This document shows positions 1 through 5,318 of a stretch of DNA of 5,318 nt, in pieces. The notes beneath the pieces were generated by a model, which was given only the letters and a program-made list of their open reading frames with translations, did no database searches and was not told the origin of the DNA. Within the stretch, counting starts at the first letter, position 1. Every line of letters starts with the position of its first letter. The translations under genes and the position numbers were made by a program. Source of the stretch: an uncultured Muribaculaceae bacterium (GTDB lineage Bacteria > Bacteroidota > Bacteroidia > Bacteroidales > Muribaculaceae); contig CAJLLX010000121.1 of NCBI GenBank assembly GCA_905207535.1, forward strand, positions 1-5,318. The letters are read 5' to 3'.

Positions 1-2
1 CC

Positions 3-149
3 GGCGCGGGGATTTCCTTCGGCAGCACGTTTGCCGTGGGCGAGCAGTCGCCGGTGACGTATCTTTTGACCAATTATCACGTCGTTTCCGAAAACGAGAG
101 CGGCGTGTATATTTGGATGGATCAGGACAAGGAGATCAAGTGCGAAGTC
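3..149 (+). other. Fragment resembling the catalytic-His region of a trypsin-like serine protease
   Basis: Residues 1-49 of the first ORF contain a glycine/serine-rich strand (G-x-S-x-x-G-S-x-F-A-V-G) and then LLTNYHVVSENE. This matches the S1/S1C trypsin-like peptidase pattern GSGFxVG...xxTNxHVV, in which the His (codon 78-80) is the catalytic-triad histidine. A strand-like segment, VYIWMDQDKEIKCEV, follows, as in these proteases. The Asp and Ser of the triad are absent because the sequence switches to SpoU methyltransferase at about 147-152. No signal peptide is visible, since the 5' end is cut by the window. The fragment reads in frame with the methyltransferase part. It could be foreign sequence joined during assembly, or a true rearrangement breakpoint. 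The protease call rests on the short motif and surrounding pattern only. Confidence 0.55.
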
Positions 150-389
150 GCCATGGCGCTGACCGACCGCTCCGTGCCGGTCGACGATCCGGCGCTTGCC
201 GCCGAGCCGCGTCTGGCCATCGTCATGGGTACCGAGGGGGATGGTCTGGCTCCGGAAGTGATCTCCGGGGCCGACTATGTGGTGCGCATCCCCATGTCGC
301 ATCATGTCGACTCGCTCAATGTGGCCGCCGCCTCGGCTGTGGCCTTCTGGCAGCTCCGCGCCCCGGCAGTGGAGCCGAAACAGGGGTAA
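3..389 (+). CDS. 5'-partial ORF: C-terminal end of a SpoU/TrmH-family RNA methyltransferase joined to a protease-like N-terminal piece
   Basis: The reading frame is open from the left edge, giving 128 codons to a TAA at 387-389. From about residue 49 onward it reads as the end of a SpoU-type (SPOUT, trefoil-knot) enzyme that uses S-adenosylmethionine to 2'-O-methylate RNA. Motif 2 appears as IVMGTEGDGL (residues 73-82) and motif 3 as IPMSHHVDSLNVAAASA (residues 96-112), followed by AFWQL; these form the SAM-binding knot. The preceding MALTDRSVPVDDPAL is also usual for this family. What should come before is missing: the N-terminal RNA-binding domain and motif 1 (N-x-G-x-x-x-R) of a ~260-residue enzyme. 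In their place stand ~48 residues that resemble a trypsin-like protease (listed separately). As it stands the product could not be a complete methyltransferase. The SpoU identity of the C-terminal part is firm. The RNA target cannot be told from sequence. Confidence 0.82.
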   Translation, partial: GAGISFGSTFAVGEQSPVTYLLTNYHVVSENESGVYIWMDQDKEIKCEVAMALTDRSVPVDDPALAAEPRLAIVMGTEGDGLAPEVISGADYVVRIPMSHHVDSLNVAAASAVAFWQLRAPAVEPKQG

Positions 390-404
390 ATTGTTGCCGA
401 ACGG

Positions 405-436
405 GTTGCAGGATTGGGGCGAAAGTTTTAACTTTG
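405..436 (+). promoter_or_regulatory. Predicted Bacteroidetes-type promoter for the DUF4254-GT9 operon
   Basis: TAACTTTG at 429-436 matches the Bacteroidetes -7 consensus TAnnTTTG at every defined position. GTTG at 405-408 is a one-mismatch version of the -33 TTTG element, with 20 bases between the two. Transcription would start near 441-444. That leaves a leader of about 120 bases before the DUF4254 start codon, and places the promoter just after the methyltransferase stop codon. The -7 element is strong, the -33 element is weak, and no start-site data are available. Confidence 0.45.
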
Positions 437-465
437 CGTTATCGCATGGTGTCGGGAGCCCCAAA

Positions 466-504
466 ATGCGTCGAACGTTAGACCCGAGCCGCCGACGGCG
501 ATGA
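466..504 (+). CDS. Possible 12-codon arginine-rich leader mini-ORF
   Basis: An ATG preceded by CCAAA opens a 12-residue frame, MRRTLDPSRRRR, ending in TGA at 502-504. Six of the twelve residues are Arg, and the last four are consecutive (CGC CGA CGG CGA). It lies wholly within the predicted 5' leader of the DUF4254 gene, after the promoter and 58 bases before the next start codon. The arginine run overlaps a small GC hairpin (CGCC 490-493 with GGCG 497-500). This layout resembles a regulatory leader peptide, but a run of CGN codons can arise by chance in GC-rich DNA. A second mini-ORF, 446-481 (MVSGAPKCVER), overlaps it in another frame. There is no direct evidence of translation. Confidence 0.2.
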   Translation: MRRTLDPSRRRR

Positions 505-562
505 AAAATTGAAATAAAAAAGAATCCTCTCCCCCCAAGACCTTAAAAATCCTCATCCCATT

Positions 563-1171
563 ATGAGTTTCGCACAAAATTGCAATAAGGTATTCGATCG
601 CGCTACTGCCGACTACCATGTTACCGACAATATCGACGCCCCGCGTCCGCACCACTATGCCGAGGGTAGCCTCGACGAGATCCTTTACGGCAAAAGCTGG
701 ATAGATGTGGTGCAGTGGCACATGGAAGACCTCATCCGCGACCCGCAGATCGAGCCGGTGGAGGCCGTGGCCCTCAAGCGCCGCATCGATGCCTCCAATC
801 AGGACCGCACCGACATGGTGGAGGCTATCGACACCTGGTTCCGCGACAAATATGCCGGTGTGAAGCCCCTGCCCGACGCCACCATCAACACCGAGAGCCC
901 CGCGTGGGCCATCGACCGCCTCTCCATCCTCGCGGTGAAGATTTATCATATGCGCGCCGAGGTGGAGCGTCCCGAGGCTTCAGCCGAACATAAGGCCCGC
1001 TGCGCCGCCAAGCTTGATGTGCTGCTCGAGCAGCGCACCGACCTCTCGCAGGCCATCGACACCCTGCTCGACGACATCGCCGCCGGGCGCAAATACATGA
1101 AGGTGTACCGGCAGATGAAGATGTACAACGATGCCGACACCAATCCGGTGCTTTACGCCAAGAAAAAGTGA
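563..1171 (+). CDS. DUF4254 domain-containing protein
   Basis: This gene encodes a 202-residue, highly charged protein that looks mostly helical. It has no signal peptide or membrane segment, so it is probably cytoplasmic. I recognise it as DUF4254, a Bacteroidetes family of unknown biochemical function, by the conserved blocks SWIDVVQWHMEDLIRDP (45-61), LKRRIDASNQDRTDMVEAID (71-90) and AIDRLSILAVKIYHM (116-130). The length is typical and spans the whole domain. Residues 36-95 and 112-171 align without gaps at an offset of 76, suggesting an internal duplication (see the repeat entry). The stop codon overlaps the GTG start of the following GT9 gene, so the two are translationally coupled. This pairing is common in the phylum and suggests a supporting role in surface glycan assembly, perhaps regulatory or as a partner protein; that role is inference. 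The ATG at 563 is chosen because the conserved region begins soon after it and a promoter lies upstream. Confidence 0.9.
   Translation: MSFAQNCNKVFDRATADYHVTDNIDAPRPHHYAEGSLDEILYGKSWIDVVQWHMEDLIRDPQIEPVEAVALKRRIDASNQDRTDMVEAIDTWFRDKYAGVKPLPDATINTESPAWAIDRLSILAVKIYHMRAEVERPEASAEHKARCAAKLDVLLEQRTDLSQAIDTLLDDIAAGRKYMKVYRQMKMYNDADTNPVLYAKKK
668..1075 (+). repeat. Diverged internal protein repeat within the DUF4254 protein
   Basis: Residues 36-95 (668-847) and 112-171 (896-1075) align without gaps at a 76-residue offset. About 15 of 60 positions are identical by eye. The best-kept parts are W/Y-H-M (52-54 against 128-130), a proline at 61/137, and the block D-x5-R-T-D-x3-A-I-D-T-x3-D (76-95 against 152-171). 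The DNA copies are not obviously similar, so any duplication would be ancient. Chance similarity between helical, Asp/Arg-rich segments remains possible. Confidence 0.5.
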
Positions 1172-2274
1172 AATCGCGGCATTCATCCACCCCGCAGCAT
1201 CGGCCGATAGCCGGCGATGTCAATCCGCGCGGACTGAAAAGCGTGCTTGTGGCGCGGTTTTCGGCCCTGGGCGATGTGGCCATGACGGTGCCTGTGCTCT
1301 ACAGCGCCTGCCGTTGCTACCCCGACGTGCAGTTTACCATGGTTACGCGCCGGAGCATGACCTCGATATTCATCAATCCGCCTGAGAATCTGACGGTCAT
1401 CGGCGCCGACCTCGAGAAATATTCCGGTCCGCAGGGGCTCTACCGCCTCTTCCGTCAGTTGCGCGAGCAGGTGCATTTCGACGGATTCATCGACCTGCAT
1501 GAAGTGCTGCGCTCCAAGCTTATAGCTCTCTATTGCCGTCTGCACGGCATCCCTGTGGCCACCATCAACAAGGGGCGCAAGGGGAAGCGGGCGCTCACAC
1601 GTCGCCTCAACAAGGTGCTTCTGCCTCTCACATCCACCCGCGCACGCTATCGCCAGGCCTTCCACCGCATCGGCCTCCCGGTAGACAACCGTTTTGAAGG
1701 GCTTTACGGCCCGGGCGGCAAGGCCGACCCGCAGATTTTCGCCCAGATCTCGGCCCCCAAGGCCGAGGGTGAGCGCTGGGTGGGGATAGCGCCGTTTGCC
1801 AAGCATGTCGGCAAGATCTATCCCCCGGCCATGATGGAGCAGGTGGTGAAAACCATCTCGGCCATCGACGGTGTGAGGATATTTCTCTTCGGCGGAGGGG
1901 GAGAGGAGGCTGCGGTGCTCGACACCTGGGCACAGCAAAATCCCGGCGTGACCTCGCTGGCCGGAAAGCGCTACGGATTTCCGGTGGAACTGGCGCTGGT
2001 GAGCCATCTCGACGTGATGGTGACCATGGACTCGGCCAATATGCACCTGGCATCGCTGGTGCTGACCCCCGTGGTGAGCATCTGGGGCGCCACTCATCCC
2101 TACTGCGGCTTCAAAGGGTGGCGGCAGAAGGAAGATGACATCGTGCAGCTGCCGATGACATGCCGCCCTTGCAGTGTGTTCGGCAATAAGCCCTGTTTCA
2201 GAGGCGATTACCACTGTCTGCGGGGCATCTCGCCGCAGGTGGTGGCCGAGCATATTATGAAATACCTCGGCTGA
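1168..2274 (+). CDS. Glycosyltransferase family 9 protein (ADP-heptose:LPS heptosyltransferase-like)
   Basis: This 368-residue GT-B glycosyltransferase belongs to the GT9 family, whose known members transfer heptose (or a related sugar) from a nucleotide donor to the lipopolysaccharide inner core at the cytoplasmic face of the inner membrane. The N-terminal Rossmann domain opens with VLVARFSALGDVAMTVP (26-42). Asp36 in the LGD motif matches the catalytic Asp of heptosyltransferases. The C-terminal donor domain shows GIAPFAKHVGKIYP (206-219), a glycine-rich FGGGGEE (241-247), MDSANMHLAS (287-296) and GATHP (307-311). Four cysteines (332, 335, 343, 350) lie near the end, a spacing seen in other GT9 enzymes. 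The GTG start overlaps the DUF4254 stop (GTGA). No ATG occurs before the first Rossmann strand, so GTG is preferred even though it adds ~24 unconserved residues. Donor and acceptor cannot be fixed from sequence; heptose is only the family default. Confidence 0.88.
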   Translation: MKSRHSSTPQHRPIAGDVNPRGLKSVLVARFSALGDVAMTVPVLYSACRCYPDVQFTMVTRRSMTSIFINPPENLTVIGADLEKYSGPQGLYRLFRQLREQVHFDGFIDLHEVLRSKLIALYCRLHGIPVATINKGRKGKRALTRRLNKVLLPLTSTRARYRQAFHRIGLPVDNRFEGLYGPGGKADPQIFAQISAPKAEGERWVGIAPFAKHVGKIYPPAMMEQVVKTISAIDGVRIFLFGGGGEEAAVLDTWAQQNPGVTSLAGKRYGFPVELALVSHLDVMVTMDSANMHLASLVLTPVVSIWGATHPYCGFKGWRQKEDDIVQLPMTCRPCSVFGNKPCFRGDYHCLRGISPQVVAEHIMKYLG

Positions 2275-2431
2275 CGGCTGCAAACTATCAGCGGTTCCCC
2301 GGCGTTGATTTCAAAAAGGGAGCGATATGGCATCTCTCCCCGGTCATGGCATCCCTCTGAGGTGGTGCATAGTGTGCCCTGCGGCCGCGGTGCCGCATGA
2401 ATATTTGTTTTACTCGTTCGCATCAGTAAAA
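2275..2431 (+). other. Spacer with weak promoter candidate and small hairpin
   Basis: This 157-base spacer lies between the GT9 and nuclease genes. AATATTTG at 2400-2407 is one mismatch from the -7 consensus TAnnTTTG and sits 24 bases before the favoured nuclease start. No convincing -33 TTTG is found upstream. A 5-bp stem (TGCGG 2380-2384 with CCGCA 2393-2397, 8-base loop) is followed by a T-rich stretch. It could act as a weak terminator for the upstream operon, but it is too small to call with confidence. AGGGAG at 2317-2322 lies 4 bases before an in-frame ATG at 2327, offering an alternative start for the nuclease. Confidence 0.3.
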
Positions 2432-4165
2432 ATGAAGAACATGTTGAATATCAAACTTTTACGCCCGCTCCTGCTGCGCAGCAAGTGTGCGGCGGTGTGC
2501 GCCTTGGTGATGGCATCGGTGATGTATGCCTCGGCCGAAATCCCTGCCAATTACTATCGTGCCGCTTCGGGCAAGCAGGGCGCAGCGCTCAAGACTGCGC
2601 TCCACAATATCACCTACAACCACACCGAGGTGTCGTCGTACAGCGCTCTTCCCCAATATTTCCGCATCACCGACGTCTATCCTCCCGGCAACGAGCGCTA
2701 CGGCCAGTGGTGGGATATGTACGGCAACATACCCCTCTACTTGCCCTATTTCAGCGGCATGAACCGCGAGCACTCCTTCCCCAAGAGCTGGTGGGGAGGC
2801 TCGCAGGACACTCCGGCCTACGTGGATCTTTTCCACCTCTACCCCTCGGAGCAGGCCGCCAATATGGCCAAGAGCAATTATCCCCTTGGCGAGGCGCAGT
2901 CGTCCAACCGCAAGTTTGACAACGGCGTCAGTGCCGTGGGCTATCCCATGACGGGGCAGGGGGGCGGCGCTCCCTATGTCTTCGAGCCCGACGACGAGTA
3001 TAAGGGCGACTTCGCCCGCACCTACTTCTACGTGGTGACATGCTACGAGAATCTCCACTGGTCGCGCACCTACATGGTCAACAACAACACCTATCCCACG
3101 CTCAACGATTGGTCGGTGCGCCTGCTGCTGAAATGGCACCGCGACGACCCCGTGAGCCAGAAGGAGCTCGACCGCAACGAGCAGGTGTACCGCATACAGG
3201 CCAACCGCAACCCGTTTATCGACTATCCCGAGCTGGCCGAGTATCTCTGGGGCGACATGAAGGGGCATGTGTGGATGCCCGGCATCAATGAGCCCACCGG
3301 CGATCCGGTGCTCATCACTCCAGTGCAGGATATGAGCCTCGACTTCGGCGACACCGCTGTGGGTGGCTCCAGCACCTCGAGCCTCTTCCTCCACGGCGAG
3401 AATCTGCGCGGTTCGCTCACGGTGACCGTCACCAAGCCCCGCGATTATCCCAACGACGACCGCCGCTACTTCATCCCGGAGTCCAACTCCGTGTCGGCCT
3501 CGGCCGTCAACAGCGAGGGCGGCTTCTGGCTGAAAGTGAAATACTCGCCCACCGAGGTAGGGGAGCACCAGGCGCGTCTGGTGATCTCCGACGGCGGTCT
3601 GCAGGGCTCATTGGGCATCGCCCTGCGGGGCAACTGCCTCCCGCGGCCTGTGCTTCATAGCTTCAAGGCGCTGCCTCCGAGCAATATAGAGGAGACATCG
3701 TATGTGGCCAACTGGGAGGTACCCGCCGACGATGTGGTGGACTACTATGTGGTGACCCGCACCACCTTCGTGGGCGGTAAGGCTGAGGTGAGCGAACTTG
3801 TGGCCGAAACCAACGAGCTGAAGATCGAGGAATGCGAACCCGGTGGCCGTGAGACCTACAGCGTGCACTCCTGCCGCCTGGGCGAGGTGTCGCCCGAGTC
3901 GAATGTCATCACCGTCGACCTCGCCTCGCTGGGGATGCCCGACGAGGATGGCGACAGCCAGCTCGGCTGGGCCGCTCTGCCCGGCGGTGTGCGCATCGTG
4001 TGCACCCGTGTGCACACCGGAGTGCGCGTGATCGATGCCATGGGCCGCGTAGTGCGCCTGATCGACTCCATCGACAATAATGCCGAGATCTATCTCCCCA
4101 CCGGTGTCTACTTCATAGTCACCGACATGCAGCACACGCCCATGCGAGTGCTCGTGCGCGAATAA
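2432..4165 (+). CDS. Secreted endonuclease I family nuclease with beta-sandwich modules and T9SS-like C-terminal tail
   Basis: This gene encodes a 577-residue exported nuclease. Residues 1-35 form a signal peptide: basic start, hydrophobic core around 19-32, then Y-A-S-A and likely cleavage before Glu36. Residues ~36-275 match the endonuclease I (EndA/NucM-like) fold: IPANYYRAASGKQGAALKTAL at the start, then the metal-dependent catalytic block NREHSFPKSWW (111-121, general-base His114). DLFHLYPSEQAANMAKSNYP (132-151) and NPFIDYPELAEYLWG (260-274) follow. Such enzymes cut DNA and often RNA without strong sequence preference. Residues ~298-401 look like an Ig-like beta-sandwich, ~405-497 like fibronectin type III, and ~525-577 like a type IX secretion sorting tail (VRVIDAMGRVVR ... 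LPTGVYFIV ... RVLVRE), implying release or surface attachment. The frame could start earlier at 2327, but 2432 gives a clean signal peptide. A role in scavenging extracellular nucleic acid is plausible inference. Confidence 0.88.
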   Translation: MKNMLNIKLLRPLLLRSKCAAVCALVMASVMYASAEIPANYYRAASGKQGAALKTALHNITYNHTEVSSYSALPQYFRITDVYPPGNERYGQWWDMYGNIPLYLPYFSGMNREHSFPKSWWGGSQDTPAYVDLFHLYPSEQAANMAKSNYPLGEAQSSNRKFDNGVSAVGYPMTGQGGGAPYVFEPDDEYKGDFARTYFYVVTCYENLHWSRTYMVNNNTYPTLNDWSVRLLLKWHRDDPVSQKELDRNEQVYRIQANRNPFIDYPELAEYLWGDMKGHVWMPGINEPTGDPVLITPVQDMSLDFGDTAVGGSSTSSLFLHGENLRGSLTVTVTKPRDYPNDDRRYFIPESNSVSASAVNSEGGFWLKVKYSPTEVGEHQARLVISDGGLQGSLGIALRGNCLPRPVLHSFKALPPSNIEETSYVANWEVPADDVVDYYVVTRTTFVGGKAEVSELVAETNELKIEECEPGGRETYSVHSCRLGEVSPESNVITVDLASLGMPDEDGDSQLGWAALPGGVRIVCTRVHTGVRVIDAMGRVVRLIDSIDNNAEIYLPTGVYFIVTDMQHTPMRVLVRE

Positions 4166-4202
4166 ACTGCTGATTACCAATCATCATCACATTATCTCTG
4201 CA

Positions 4203-5198
4203 ATGACCAACAGCAATCTGCCGGCATCGGTTGCCGACGACAAGCGTATAATGCTTATTGTCAACCCCATATCGGGCACCGGCAATAAAAAGGATGTACC
4301 TGAGGTGGTGGAGCGCACTCTCGCCGCCGAGGGCTACTCCACCGATGTGCGGTTTACCGGCGGACGCGGCGATGCCACCATGTTTGCCTCCGAGGCTTCG
4401 GACAAGGGCTACTACGGGGTGCTGGCTTGCGGCGGCGATGGCACAGTCAATGAGACCGCCCGCGCCCTCTGCGGCTCACAGACGGCCCTCGGCATCCTCC
4501 CCGCCGGTTCGGGCAATGGATTGGCGCGCCATCTCGGCATCCCGATGGATGTGGAGCTGGCCATGGAGATTGTGTGTCAGCGCAATGTTGTGCCCTCCGA
4601 CTACGGGTCGGTCAACGGCGTGCCCTTTTTCTGCACTTTCGGCATGGGATTCGACGCCGCGGTGAGCCATCGCTTCGCGCGGCAGAATCATCGCGGACTG
4701 CTCAGCTATGTGCGCTCGGCGCTCTCGGAGTATGTGCAGTTTCGCCCCACCACCTACACCATCAGTGCCAACGGCAAACTGCTCACCGAGAAGGCCTTCC
4801 TCGTGGCCGTATGCAACGCCTCGCAGTGGGGCAACAACGCCTATATCGCCCCTGAGGCATCTCTAACCGACGGCCTGCTCGACATCACCGTCGTCCATTC
4901 CGGTTCGCCCATCGACGCCGCCGTGATGGGGATGGACATCTTCACCGGATTTATCAGCAAAAACACCATGGTGCACTGCTTCCGCGCCCCCGCAGCCGTG
5001 ATCTATCGCTCGGAAAAAGGCGAAGCGCATGTCGACGGCGAACCGATGATGCTCGACGAGATCCTCGACGTCAAGTGCCATCGCGGCGCCCTCCGCCTGT
5101 TCACCCCCCTTGACCGCGACCGCTTCCGTCCCATCGTCACCCCCATCAAAGAGATGCTCCGCGACGCCCGCCTCTCCCTCAACCACATCTTCCGCTAA
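4203..5198 (+). CDS. Diacylglycerol kinase-type (YegS/DagK-like) lipid kinase
   Basis: This 331-residue cytoplasmic or membrane-associated enzyme belongs to the DAGK-catalytic-domain family, which transfers phosphate from a nucleotide to a lipid alcohol such as diacylglycerol or a sphingoid/ceramide. The N-terminal nucleotide-binding domain contains IVNPISGTGNK (19-29), the signature GGDGTVNE (77-84) and LPAGSGNGLARHLGIP (99-114). The C-terminal beta-sandwich domain shows FGMGFDAAV (146-154), IAPEASLTDGLLDI (215-228) and HVDGEP (276-281), all typical of YegS/Rv2252/BmrU-type kinases. Length is slightly above the usual ~300 because of a ~13-residue N-terminal lead and a C-terminal extension after ~305. 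There is no signal peptide. The ATG at 4203 lies 37 bases after the nuclease stop, with no promoter match between, so cotranscription is likely. The lipid substrate is unknown; Bacteroidetes make sphingolipids, so a sphingoid substrate is possible but unsupported here. Confidence 0.9.
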   Translation: MTNSNLPASVADDKRIMLIVNPISGTGNKKDVPEVVERTLAAEGYSTDVRFTGGRGDATMFASEASDKGYYGVLACGGDGTVNETARALCGSQTALGILPAGSGNGLARHLGIPMDVELAMEIVCQRNVVPSDYGSVNGVPFFCTFGMGFDAAVSHRFARQNHRGLLSYVRSALSEYVQFRPTTYTISANGKLLTEKAFLVAVCNASQWGNNAYIAPEASLTDGLLDITVVHSGSPIDAAVMGMDIFTGFISKNTMVHCFRAPAAVIYRSEKGEAHVDGEPMMLDEILDVKCHRGALRLFTPLDRDRFRPIVTPIKEMLRDARLSLNHIFR

Positions 5199-5318
5199 TC
5201 CGAGAGCTTCACACAAGCTATATTCCGCCTCGCATTCATGTTACAGCACAATTTTGTAAATCAATACCTGTTGGATGAATTAAATTAAAGCGTATTTCAC
5301 TTGACCAATTCTCCGATG
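5199..5318. other. AT-rich non-coding tail
   Basis: No gene is supported in this 120-base stretch. Base composition drops sharply: 5241-5290 has 13 G/C in 50 bases, against a GC-rich coding region upstream. A 5-bp stem (AGCTT 5205-5209 with AAGCT 5215-5219) follows the kinase stop but has no U tract, so it is not called a terminator. CAATTTTG at 5249-5256 is one mismatch from the Bacteroidetes -7 element, with no matching -33 element. The window ends on an ATG that cannot be assessed. Confidence 0.5.

Larger units (their letters stand above)
390..562 (+). other. Intergenic leader region upstream of the DUF4254 gene
   Basis: This 173-base spacer contains the predicted promoter and the mini-ORFs. 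It then turns into an A-rich stretch (501-521), a pyrimidine-rich stretch with six C in a row (531-536), and two copies of AATCCTC (523-529 and 548-554). There is no Shine-Dalgarno sequence before the ATG at 563, as is common in Bacteroidetes. Two short pairings can be drawn, TCGGG 452-456 with CCCGA 483-487 and CGTCG 469-473 with CGACG 493-497. They interlock, so they would be alternatives or a pseudoknot; both are weak. No terminator with a U tract is seen after the methyltransferase stop. Confidence 0.5.

Noticed and set aside
446..481. Mini-ORF MVSGAPKCVER in the leader
   Set aside because: It would begin only a few bases from the predicted transcript start and has no notable composition. 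It is noted only because it overlaps the Arg-rich mini-ORF.
428..949. Long minus-strand open frame opposite the DUF4254 gene
   Set aside because: It lies antisense to a recognised gene, its translation matches no family I know, and long antisense frames are expected in GC-rich DNA.
1183..2283. 366-codon minus-strand open frame covering the GT9 gene
   Set aside because: The plus strand carries clear GT9 motifs throughout. The reverse translation is His/Gly/Ala/Val-rich without motifs, typical of a codon-bias shadow.
2459..3568. 369-codon minus-strand open frame opposite the nuclease gene
   Set aside because: It is a shadow of the strongly supported nuclease frame and has no recognisable domain of its own.
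3998..4015. GTGTGCAC repeated twice, 2 bases apart, and partly palindromic
   Set aside because: It falls inside the nuclease coding sequence where the codons read as an ordinary strand (CTRVHTG). Its position within a gene and its short length suggest coincidence.
5205..5219. Small stem after the kinase stop as a Rho-independent terminator
   Set aside because: The stem is only 5 bp, AT-containing, and not followed by a run of T.
5241..5318. Possible minus-strand gene end entering from the right edge
   Set aside because: All three reverse frames give only 6-26 codons before a stop, with no motif, so none can be supported.

Overview
The window is a GC-rich stretch of bacterial DNA. Every gene in it reads rightward. 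It most likely comes from a gut-type member of the Bacteroidales; Muribaculaceae or a relative is a plausible guess, but family rank is an inference. Three things point this way: a DUF4254 gene fused by overlap to a GT9 heptosyltransferase-like gene, a pairing typical of Bacteroidetes; start codons that mostly lack a Shine-Dalgarno site and a good match to the Bacteroidetes -7 promoter element (TAnnTTTG); and a secreted nuclease whose C-terminal tail resembles a type IX secretion sorting domain.

Layout. (1) At positions 3-389 an ORF runs in from the left edge. Its last ~80 residues are the C-terminal end of a SpoU/TrmH-family RNA methyltransferase. Its first ~48 residues look instead like the catalytic-His region of a trypsin-like serine protease, so the join near 141-155 is either an assembly chimera or a real gene fusion. 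(2) Positions 390-562 are non-coding for any long gene. They hold a predicted promoter and a possible leader with an arginine-rich mini-ORF. (3) Positions 563-1171 encode a DUF4254 protein that shows an internal ~76-residue tandem repeat. (4) Positions 1168-2274 encode a GT9 glycosyltransferase that overlaps its upstream neighbour by a GTGA. (5) Positions 2275-2431 are a spacer with a weak promoter candidate and a small hairpin. (6) Positions 2432-4165 encode a secreted endonuclease I-type nuclease with added beta-sandwich domains and a T9SS-like tail. (7) Positions 4203-5198 encode a DAGK/YegS-type lipid kinase 37 bp downstream. (8) Positions 5199-5318 are an AT-rich, gene-free tail.

How the genes relate. 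The DUF4254-GT9 pair is almost certainly one translationally coupled unit, and through the GT9 partner it probably acts in surface glycan (lipopolysaccharide or lipooligosaccharide core) assembly. The nuclease and the lipid kinase may share a transcript, but no obvious pathway links them. Most of the window is ordinary chromosomal housekeeping and envelope sequence. I see no mobile element, CRISPR array, tRNA or rRNA, and no clear new defence-type system. The items most worth a second look are the chimeric first ORF, the DUF4254 internal duplication, the Arg-rich mini-ORF in the leader, and the nuclease architecture.
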